15,501 nucleotides of DNA, taken from the NCBI GenBank assembly GCA_014885115.2, contig WKLE02000221.1, positions 1-15,501 on the forward strand. The letters run 5' to 3'. Numbering within the stretch: the first letter of the stretch is position 1; every line of letters begins with the position of its first letter. Below the pieces are notes generated by a model. The model made no database searches, was not told the DNA's origin, and saw only the letters and a program-made list of their open reading frames with translations. Shown piece after piece: positions 1-7,404 of this stretch. Source of the DNA: Asterionellopsis glacialis. Its lineage: Eukaryota; Bacillariophyta; Plagiogrammaphyceae; Rhaphoneidales; Asterionellopsidaceae. A program made the translations under genes and the position numbers.

Positions 1-395
1 CCAACTGATCCGTCTGTGCATGGATGCGCGTATTAGCACTATCATTAAGGATACAACTCACATAGTGAGGTGTAGTGCAGTTTGGTATAACTGCATTCAA
101 TGGCCTGAATCTGTGCTTGTGTGGGGTTGACTCAGAATACTGCATTTGGTCCTGGATTTGTGGGGGTGAAAAATGCTGTGTTGCTGACCCCAGCGTAGAC
201 TTCTGGTGATGGGGTGCTGATGGCCAGATATCCATGTTGGCCACCGCCTAATTCAGAAGGGATGAATGCCACATTGCAGTTGAGTAGTTTGTGGGTGGCT
301 GCTATGGTTTCATAGGAGGGGTGGTTGGAAATTTGTTCAATGGTAGGGTGTGGAAAGCCTTCTGTGAGTCTTTTGATGGTGACAGAGGAGGACAT
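1..395 (-). pseudogene. Copia-type LTR-retrotransposon Gag N-terminal fragment, broken
   Basis: Reading leftward from an ATG at 393-395, an 87-codon frame encodes a Gag-like N-terminus. Its features are a PTIEQI-NHPSYETI helix region, FIPSELGGGQHGYLAI, a VYAGVSNTAFF segment and a closing NPGPNAVF. The LGGG-HGYL block followed by a NPGP block is the arrangement I know from Gag polyproteins of Copia-type elements in diatoms and other stramenopiles. A TGA at 132-134 interrupts the frame; the same frame continues with PTQAQIQAIE, which still fits Gag, to a TAA at 45-47. A second minus-strand frame opens at an ATG (233-235) and has no stop to the window edge, so a frameshift may also be involved. 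The element would continue left of the window. No LTR boundary or primer-binding site could be placed upstream of the ATG. The family assignment is recognition from memory, not a search. Confidence 0.7.
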
Positions 396-605
396 GGTGG
401 CATGGTAACAATGTCTGTCTGAGGGAGGGTGTCATGCAGAGCACGATGTTGAAAAGTATTAACTACATCTGATGAAAAGGAAAAACACAGTGAGTGGTGT
501 TAAACATGGTGTAATTAATTTATGAGGAATGTTTGACATTATTCTCCTGAGATTTGAATCTGAGGACCATTTTGGCCATTATGTTTCCAATTGCTCTTCT
601 AATAA

Positions 606-641
606 TGGTCAGATGTGCTGACGTCAGTCCATGTCTGACCA
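606..641. promoter_or_regulatory. CRE palindrome inside an 8-bp inverted repeat
   Basis: TGGTCAGA (606-613) and TCTGACCA (634-641) form perfect inverted arms. Between them lies the perfect 10-bp palindrome CTGACGTCAG (618-627), which contains the full cAMP-response element TGACGTCA, the classic binding site of bZIP factors. It sits about 210 bp upstream of the Gag ATG on the minus strand, where the retroelement's promoter would be expected. The palindromes are seen directly; a promoter role is inferred. Confidence 0.4.
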
Positions 642-1097
642 GCGTGTTTCCAGGTTCCCAGAAAGGGGTTAGGCTGGGAATCAGCAAGTTGTTCTCTTTG
701 AATACACAAAAAATGGGCCTAATGTTAGAGTAACGTCATATATTGAAGTGCTGACCAATCACATAATGACACAGATTGGTATGTATTAACCGTTCAAAGT
801 ACTGGTACTCTCCACATGCAACAGGAACTAGATTTTACTTCAATTTTATGTTGCTAAGTCAAAATGAATATCACAACAGTAATCACATCAAAATCAATGC
901 TACTCTCCTAAAAAGTAACAATGAACTAATTGTACAACAAGATCACAGCAAAAGGAAAAGTAGGAAAATAAATTTGATTTTGGTTGGGCTTAAACTATTC
1001 ATGTAGGTTGATTGTTGTTTCTCATTTGTCACGTGTCACATGAAACTAAAAATATATGAAGGTATTTTCTTATTTCACTAGCACCAATAGTTCTAGC

Positions 1098-1125
1098 TTT
1101 CAATAATCTGTTTTCAATAATCTGT
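1098..1125. repeat. 14-bp perfect tandem duplication
   Basis: The unit TTTCAATAATCTGT occurs twice head to tail (1098-1111 and 1112-1125) in AT-rich non-coding DNA. It looks like a simple local duplication with no assignable function. Confidence 0.7.
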
Positions 1126-1915
1126 ATTTTCACTATTGTATTAAAAACAATGCCTCATTCTAGTGATTTTTCAATGGTTTATTGTTGGCATTGGAGTTGT
1201 GGTACCATACAGTAGTAGTGTTCAAAACTACTAGAAAATCAATTTTTTGTTGGCTTACTGTTCAAGTTTTACACTTTGAATGCAAGCATTAGCCATCTCC
1301 TCTCATGACATCTTTTCCTTTGTATCATTTCATTGAAATTAGTTGATTATGAGCAGATGCAAGGTGTCAGATATTTGTAAAATTTCCAAACATGGCTCTT
1401 CTTATGTTTTGTCAAATAATATCCACTTTTTTGTTTTCCAACAAAACTTCACACAAAAGCAATGGCATCTACCTGTGAGATATAATGCAACAAATAAAAA
1501 ATAGCAAGGTGGTTAGAGAAACAAAAATCATTGTAATAAAAAGCACTGGCAGTGCATTCAAGAATACTCAAAATCACTCAAAAAACAAGTTTTGTCAAAT
1601 TCAGCACAACAGGAGCAGCAGCCCAAATTAGTACGCAAGACACTTTCAAAACACAACAATCTACAAGCATGATTTTGTACAAGGAATACATTTATGGTAG
1701 GGATGAGGCTGCACAGAAGTGCTATGCTGCATTGCTACTATTTGTTGTTCTGCCATCATTGTTGGTGTGCAACTGCACATGTATTTAGCACAGTGCAGCT
1801 ATGCAAACCAGCAATAAAGCACATACCACATAAAGCAGCAGCAAAAGTTATAAAACAGCAAATAGAGCATACATCACATACTAGAAAAATTGACATTGAA
1901 TTTGTGTGGCTGAGC

Positions 1916-1939
1916 AATGGACCTAACATTAGGACCATT
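1916..1939. repeat. Quasi-palindromic repeat, copy A
   Basis: The motif reads AATGGACCTAA, then a CA spacer, then TTAGGACCATT. The two arms match in 10 of 11 positions as inverted copies. A close relative lies at 2012-2037, a more diverged one at 711-728, and half copies (AGGACCATTTT) at 563-573 and 2061-2071. Recurrence within 1.5 kb suggests terminal or internal repeats of a non-autonomous mobile element, but no target duplication was identified. Confidence 0.5.
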
Positions 1940-2011
1940 TTTCTCAGCAATTGATATCTGTCATAGGTCTGTACCAAGTTTTGCAAATGTGAAGAGATTT
2001 GCTTTCAGTAA

Positions 2012-2037
2012 AAATGGGCCTAACATTAGGAACATTT
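2012..2037. repeat. Quasi-palindromic repeat, copy B
   Basis: The arms AAATGGGCCTAA and TTAGGAACATTT flank a CA spacer and match as inverted copies in 10 of 12 positions. It shares CCTAACATTAGG with copy A, and AAATGGGCCTAA with the left-hand copy at 711-722. About 24 bp to its right is another half motif (AGGACCATTTTTT, 2061-2073). Confidence 0.5.
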
Positions 2038-2281
2038 AAGGCTATAAAAAGGCTATTAGTAGGACCATTTTTTGGGACAATCTGCAATTCATAGTATTAT
2101 TCATGACAAAGTTGAAATTTGATGGTGGAAAAATGAAGAAACCATTTCTTGAATCTGCTAATTTACAATGCTATTACATACCTTTCATGGCAAACAGCAT
2201 TGTTCTGACCATATTTGTTGTAAAAAGCACTTTATGTACAGTGCATAGAATTTGGTAGACTCAGGTCACAACTGTTATTAA

Positions 2282-2803
2282 AAAAGAAGCAGTACCCCAG
2301 AGTCAGTGCAGTTTCTTTTGGAGGGAGGTGTCAGAACACCTGTTGCTGCTCCTGTACAAAATGTACCTGACAGCACTGGATCATTTTTGCTTCAAACAGG
2401 ACTGATCAACAATGGTCAAAATGCAACAGTCATTGCAGGGTGGATGTTACTCTCCCCTTGTTCTAAGAAGATGAAGTGCTCTTTGGAATGTGGGGAACAG
2501 ACAATCCCCTGGGAACAAGGGGGTACCACAATTAGTCAAGAAGTGTTTGAAATTTTAACTGGTCTTTTGCAGTGAGCAAAAAAAGGAGTTTGGTATTATA
2601 TCTTAACCATTTCAGACTTTGAAGATGCTAGAGACAACTTCCAGAAGGCTACAGGGATAGATTGGGTAGACCTCCTTCCATTGCTGGCTTGTTGTGGCTT
2701 GGTTAGCACAGGAGTCACCTCTGATGTGAGGATACTCTTGTATCCCATCAGCAGTGGGAGGAAGTTGTATTTGCACTTTCAAAGCATGTGCAACTTCAGA
2801 TAA
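2282..2803 (+). pseudogene. Unrecognised broken reading frame
   Basis: One frame stays open from 2282 to a TAA at 2801-2803, apart from a single TGA at 2573-2575. There is no ATG near the left end (the first usable codon is a GTG at 2306) and the frame begins right after a TAA. It gives about 90 residues before the break, including TPVAAPVQNVPDSTGSF and TIPWEQGGTTISQEVFEIL, and about 75 after it, including ARDNFQKATGIDWVDLLPLL. Amino-acid use is protein-like, but I recognise no domain. It lies just upstream of, and on the same strand as, the transposase relic, so it may be an upstream part of that element or the remains of an unrelated gene. Chance openness of an AT-rich frame cannot be excluded. 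Confidence 0.3.
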
Positions 2804-2940
2804 AGTCTGTACATTTTAAAAAGCACACTAAACAATATTTCTTTTGTCTTGGAATACCTTTTCATTCTTCACATATTAAACATATGAATCCTGGCAGATC
2901 TTACTATTTACCAACTTGTACTATACATCTTCATTTGCAA

Positions 2941-4319
2941 GCTGCCAAAAAAGTAAATGAGTTGGCTAAAAAATTTGGGACCAGCAAGCATATAATTATT
3001 GTGTTGGTAGTACTGGTAAATGTAAGGGTACAGACAATTTATCAATTGACTCTAGAAGGTAAACAGAATTGGATGGCAGAGCTAGAGCTGTTTCTTTAAA
3101 AGTTGCTGGAATAGTTGGGTATGTTGACAAAATTGATGAACTATATCCAAAATACTTGCATGAATTGTTTCATTATGGTTAAGGTTTCCCTGGCAACATA
3201 TGATGAACTGTGCAGTACTATTGATGAGAAGAGTGCTGTCCCCAGAAATGCAAGGCCAACATTGGTTCTCAGTAGGAAGCAATTGAGACAGTGGTTTGTT
3301 AAGCATGGTGGTAGAGAGAAGAGTGCAATTGAAAAGCTATTGTTCACTGATGATCACAAGAAGCATAGGGTACTGTGGGTACAGAAATGGTTTGATACTT
3401 TAACAGATCTGGATCCAAAAAAAAAAATGCTTTTATACAACAAATCATAGGAGGAGATTGTAACTACTTCCAAAGACTGATGGAGAAACATATATTCCTG
3501 AATACCAGTGCCCAAGAATTTGTTTGTGTTGATTCCCTGTGAAGGTAAGTTTTTATGTTGTCAATTGTTACTATAAGTTCTTGTTAGTACTACTGATTGT
3601 TCTTCCTGTTCTTTTGGTACTATAGGTAATGTATATGGGTGTTGTTGCATGCCCTAATTATGAACATATTTTGATGGCTGTCTTTTTATAAAACATGTTA
3701 GTGAGAAAAAAAGGATAGACAAGGCATCACATAACAAAAGATATTTAGTTGAATACAGTGTGAATGAAGAAATTATAGCCTGAAAGTGGTGTACATTTGT
3801 ATCAGTGGAGGATACGGCACAAGAAGTATTTGACCTAATCATTGTTGACACCTATGACTTGGATGAGTTTGTTGCAGACAGCTTAACATTTGTTATGCAA
3901 CTCATGGTGGACAAAAGTTTTTTAAAAAAGATTGTTGATGTAGATGAATATAAGATATTGAATGAACTTGGTGGATTGATGACAAAAGAGGGTGAGAGAC
4001 AGGATGTCACGCTTAACGCTTACAGATTTAGAAGTTTGTGTTAAGTTACATTGAGGAGATGAAGTAGATGATGATTGATCTTGTGATTCAAAATTTATGT
4101 TGGAGTGGATACCAGAGGTTGGAAAGGCAATGAGGGAGGCATTTCATTGGGTTCCTGTTGGTGAATTGTTATATCTTGTGATGGACAATGCTGGCAGGCA
4201 TGGTACATCAGATTTTTAGGAATGATACCAAATGGCTGTAAATTCAAGCCAAATCTGTTGGCTTCATAGCCTCTGAAAGAGCCCAGAAAATACCACTTGG
4301 ACTTGGACTTGGGAATTTG
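2941..4319 (+). pseudogene. Decayed Tc1/mariner-type DDE transposase
   Basis: A single ancestral gene can be followed across three frames. Segments in order are: KKVNELAKKFGTSK (about 2947-2988); VAGIVGYVDKIDELYPKYL (within 3063-3179); RPTLVLSRKQLRQWFVKHGG with WVQKWFDTL (3175-3411); LD (3411) and FYTTN (3431-3445), the remains of the LDEKWFYTTN first-aspartate motif; LLPKTDGETYIPE; FPVK joined by an intron to VMYMGVVACPNYEH; FIKHVSEKK; VFDLIIVDTYDLDEFVAD; KFMLEWIPEVGKAMREAFHW; LVMDNAGRHGT with the second aspartate at 4184-4186; and LDLDLGIC (4297-4319), matching the usual C-terminal LDLG-W. Breaks include stops at 3060, 3461, 3530, 3781, 4076 and 4217, and frame changes near 3175, 3420, 3665, 4050 and 4290. 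The usual C-terminal tail after LDLG is missing. It cannot make an active enzyme. The superfamily call rests on motif recognition. Confidence 0.8.
3545..3625 (+). other. Probable 81-bp spliceosomal intron in the transposase relic
   Basis: The sequence begins GTAAGT after AAG (3542-3544) and ends CTATAG before GTAATGTAT. A CTACTGATTG branch-point-like stretch and a pyrimidine-rich run precede the acceptor. Removing it joins FPVK in phase 0 to VMYMGVVACP, restoring the continuous conserved block of this transposase family. Left unspliced, it reads in frame into the TAG that ends the intron. Confidence 0.65.
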
Positions 4320-4397
4320 TAGGTAACAAGATACTCTAATGTTAAAATTGCTAATTAAAAATAGAATTAATCTACACCAACCCAAGTCCAAGTCCAA
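4297..4397. repeat. 17-bp perfect inverted repeat with 67-bp loop
   Basis: TTGGACTTGGACTTGGG (4297-4313) is the exact inverse complement of 4381-4397. Each arm holds a tandem GGACTT hexamer, and matching resumes inward for TGTAG. The left arm encodes the LDLDLG motif of the transposase relic, so the right arm may be an inverted duplicate of that coding sequence. Alternatively this is a hairpin or the end of another element inserted in the transposase C-terminus. It marks where the recognisable transposase ends. Confidence 0.7.
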
Positions 4398-5168
4398 AAC
4401 TCATTTAACAGGATGAATGTCAAAGACGAAACAAAGACAAAAATAAACAATCGACAGAGGGAACAACAACGCAGCAATCATCCTTTTCCTGTGTGAAAAA
4501 AAAAAAAAACAGAATTTAATAGAATAAAGCAGAGAGCAGGTTCTGTTATTCCTCTTGTCGTTATTGTCTTCAATCGATCATCTTGTCAATTTTTTGCAGC
4601 CGTGCCAAAATATTCTAGAGAAAAGAACAAATGAAGAATCCCTCCAATGACTACGTTCTCTTTCTACACAAATGCTGGTACTTTTTTTAGGATTGCGACT
4701 TGCTCAAATCCTAAACAAGGGTAGACCTAGTTTAGAATTGCCCAAGTCCAATCCTAAACGAAAATAGGTTATATCAGCCGGCAGTCTTGGATTGGGAAAG
4801 AGTAGAATAGATGGATTTTGTGCGTCAGCCCAACCCAAGTCCAACTCGTTTAGTGTTGGGCAGACGTAGATTTGATGCTCTTTTAAAATCCTTTATGACA
4901 GTGACCTTCAAGTAGTGGGTAACCCCTTTTTTTACCATTTCCCAGATACGAATACCAAAAAATGGGAGGACTCCCTCCGACAGACAAACAGATGTCACAC
5001 TGCTCACTTGTCCCACTGAAGCCCATCACAAGAAGTATGTTGGATGTTTCCGTGTTTTTAGGACTAGGACTAAACGCATGTGCCCAAACAACAATATCCG
5101 CAAAACACCAACACTAACTGTTTGCAACAATCGCATTGTATTATTGATATAGAACACTCAGTATTTGC
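4320..5168. other. Non-coding stretch upstream of the methyltransferase gene
   Basis: No supported gene lies here. A 63-codon minus-strand frame at 4825-5016 starts with GTG and resembles nothing I know. CCCAAGTCCAA occurs at 4381-4391, 4741-4751 and 4834-4844. The last copy sits inside a hairpin with 7-bp arms GCCCAAC (4828-4834) and GTTGGGC (4855-4861). The copies at 4378 and 4831 share CAACCCAAGTCCAA followed by ACTC-TTTA. The right end, roughly 4950-5168, should hold the promoter and leader of the gene starting at 5169; no TATA box is evident. Confidence 0.55.
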
Positions 5169-7184
5169 ATGGTGAATGAAATAGTGTTCATCAACGAAAA
5201 CAGTATCACCATTACTTTCTCTACCAACACTACGCATCTTTTTGTTGTCACAACGGTACTAGGATTACTACTTGCATCCTTAGTGATTGTCGTCTTGTGG
5301 CAGCATTATTACATTACTAGTCCTAATAATGGACCATTTCCATGGTCAACCACTAACTTGAAGAATGACTCATCATCCAGTAAGGCTTCAAACAATAATA
5401 CGAAATTTTGGCAAGAAAAAACAACCCAATCATCTTCCATCCCTTTTATACTCGCATTAAGCAACCAACAACAACCAATATGGAAAAATTTACAACGTGC
5501 TTTACAAGAATATAATCGTTTCATGTCTAATATACTTTTAGAATTGAGTAAATCATTAGAAACTGCACAACGTTCGGAATATGAATTATTTGGTAGTACA
5601 ACAACTAGCAATCATAACTCCAAACAGCAATCACAAAACAAAATATTTTTGTTATCGTCTAGAATACAACATCGTATTGATAAATTATCATTAATATTAG
5701 AACAAGATGAACAAACATTACATCAATTGCTACAACCATTTCCTGAATTATACGGTCTGGCAAATCAACCACACAATTATGATAATCATAATGACATGAT
5801 GGACACAAATACTAATACTAACGGCGATGATAGCACGCACCAATTCCATGATTGCAGCAGCAGCAGTGGTGGTGGTGATAATGAAAATAATAAGAAGGAA
5901 GATCTTTCTCATTTACCTCCACCACGATATTCAGGTTCTTCCAAATCATCCTCATTTTCTGGGGGAGGTGGTGGTGGACAAAAGGATGATGCAGCCGCGC
6001 CGTATGATTCTTCACAACAAGTGATTGCACATATTGTTCGTGATTGGACACAGTTGGGGCAAAAATTAAGAGAAAAAACGTATCATTGGTGTACTACACA
6101 ACTTGAATTATGGATTCCACTTGCAATGTTGACATCATCAACACCCACTGACGGCATCACCATTCAAAATACTCACAAAAAGGTATTGGTACCAGGTGCA
6201 GGTCTTGGTCGATTAGCGTATGATTTGTATCAAAAAGGATACCATGTAGAAGCAAATGAATATTCAATTGTTATGGCATCTGCAGCAAAACAAATCTTAT
6301 CATCAGCTCCTACACTCAAAAAATCAAAGTTGTCGTCATCTTCATCACCATCAATCATAGGAAAACTTCATCCCTTTGCGTGTGACTTTTTTGTCAATGA
6401 AGTAAATTCTGAAAAGCGATATGAAAGTGTCACATTTCCAGATTGGACCCATGATAGTCATGACAGTAGTTGTAATCATAATGATGATAGTGGTGGTACT
6501 ACTGCTACTGGTAGTCATGAAGGATCTTTGTCCTATACAATTGGTGACTTTGTAGAATTATATTCAGCACCCTATTCTCAAAATCAATATAATGCCATTG
6601 TGACATGTTTCTTTATTGATACAGCTTCTAATATATATGAGTACATATCTGTCATTCACCATTTGCTAACGGATAATGATGGTGGTGGTGGTGGCATTTG
6701 GATTAATATTGGTCCTGTACAATGGCATTCGAATGCCAAACTTCATCCATCTGTGGATGAATTAAAACTAATGATTGAAAGTATGGGATTTACAATTAAA
6801 CATTGGAGTGTAGATCAGGATCCTATTCCATACCGTCACGATGATAGTGATGGTGGTGGTGAACATCATAATAAGGAGCACCAAAATGTAGAATCAACTA
6901 AATATGAAGGTTACCGTCCTTTACGATTCGTTGCTATACGAAACAAATCAACAATAGGCAGTGCTACAAACTCAATGTTCCGTAGACACAGATCTACTAA
7001 TTCCAATCAACAAGAATCATCGTGGTCTACATCATCAAAGTACAATAGTGAAGGAGTTGGTGCTGGCAGTATGGAAAGCAACCACGAGTTTCAATCAGAA
7101 TATCAACAAACGGTATTAATTGAAGAATTGGATAGTGATGACGATGACGAACATGCAATACATTCGGTAGATGAAGCAAGATGA
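5169..7184 (+). CDS. Carnosine N-methyltransferase family (N2227) protein with N-terminal membrane anchor
   Basis: The 671-residue product matches the N2227/CARNMT1 family of SAM-dependent methyltransferases, which methylate carnosine to anserine in animals. Visible landmarks are: helical N-terminal region 100-200; SAM motif I VPGAGLGRLAYDLYQKGY (341-358); acidic partner EANEYS (361-366); HPFACDFFVNEV (401-412); FPD (423-425); GDF (459-461); CFFIDTASNIYEYI (480-493); GIWINIGP (509-516); and closing YEGYRPLRFVAIR (579-591). Human CARNMT1 is about 409 residues. The excess here is a hydrophobic segment at 22-46 that looks like a signal anchor, a Gly/Ser/Asn/Asp-rich insert at about 203-280, further low-complexity loops (384-395, 428-452, 553-577) and a Ser-rich tail ending in an acidic stretch. 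The start is an ATG. AATAAA lies at 7212, 28 bp past the stop. The family call is firm; the exact substrate in an alga is unknown. Confidence 0.88.
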   Translation: MVNEIVFINENSITITFSTNTTHLFVVTTVLGLLLASLVIVVLWQHYYITSPNNGPFPWSTTNLKNDSSSSKASNNNTKFWQEKTTQSSSIPFILALSNQQQPIWKNLQRALQEYNRFMSNILLELSKSLETAQRSEYELFGSTTTSNHNSKQQSQNKIFLLSSRIQHRIDKLSLILEQDEQTLHQLLQPFPELYGLANQPHNYDNHNDMMDTNTNTNGDDSTHQFHDCSSSSGGGDNENNKKEDLSHLPPPRYSGSSKSSSFSGGGGGGQKDDAAAPYDSSQQVIAHIVRDWTQLGQKLREKTYHWCTTQLELWIPLAMLTSSTPTDGITIQNTHKKVLVPGAGLGRLAYDLYQKGYHVEANEYSIVMASAAKQILSSAPTLKKSKLSSSSSPSIIGKLHPFACDFFVNEVNSEKRYESVTFPDWTHDSHDSSCNHNDDSGGTTATGSHEGSLSYTIGDFVELYSAPYSQNQYNAIVTCFFIDTASNIYEYISVIHHLLTDNDGGGGGIWINIGPVQWHSNAKLHPSVDELKLMIESMGFTIKHWSVDQDPIPYRHDDSDGGGEHHNKEHQNVESTKYEGYRPLRFVAIRNKSTIGSATNSMFRRHRSTNSNQQESSWSTSSKYNSEGVGAGSMESNHEFQSEYQQTVLIEELDSDDDDEHAIHSVDEAR

Positions 7185-7404
7185 GATTGGAATTGAATTG
7201 AATATGTCTAAAATAAATCTTAAAGAAGGCAGTGATAGTCTTTAGTACCCTAAAAAGTCTAGAGAAAGAGTTCATCTGCGTACTTCTTCCTACTGTTGGT
7301 GTTTTCACCCATATCTGGATTGGCTTATTCGAAGGGGCCCTCTTTCCCTTCTTTTAACAACATACCACAAGTGGTAGTACGAGTTCGTAAGAAGTTTTCC
7401 CTCT

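Larger units (their letters stand above)
396..2281. other. AT-rich non-coding stretch with short repeats
   Basis: No credible gene is visible on either strand. The few short open frames start with TTG or GTG, have no recognisable composition and overlap each other. The stretch is AT-rich and holds a CRE palindrome nested in an inverted repeat (606-641), a 14-bp tandem duplication (1098-1125) and scattered copies of a quasi-palindromic motif (711, 1916 and 2012, with half copies at 563 and 2061). The left part may be leader or LTR of the retroelement whose Gag lies at 1-395, but no LTR pair can be shown because the element is cut by the window edge. Confidence 0.6.

Noticed and set aside
776..1986. 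Several open frames of 76-86 codons in the left AT-rich region (for example 1552-1788, 1694-1954)
   Set aside because: At least two of them start with TTG or GTG, several overlap each other on both strands, and all lack recognisable domains; they are expected by chance.
4095..4397. 100-codon minus-strand frame beginning MDLDLGW
   Set aside because: It is antisense to the transposase relic and its opening simply mirrors the inverted repeat that encodes LDLDLG on the plus strand.
4825..5016. 63-codon minus-strand frame upstream of the methyltransferase gene
   Set aside because: GTG start, no recognisable domain, and its C-terminus is built from the CCCAAGTCCAA repeat.
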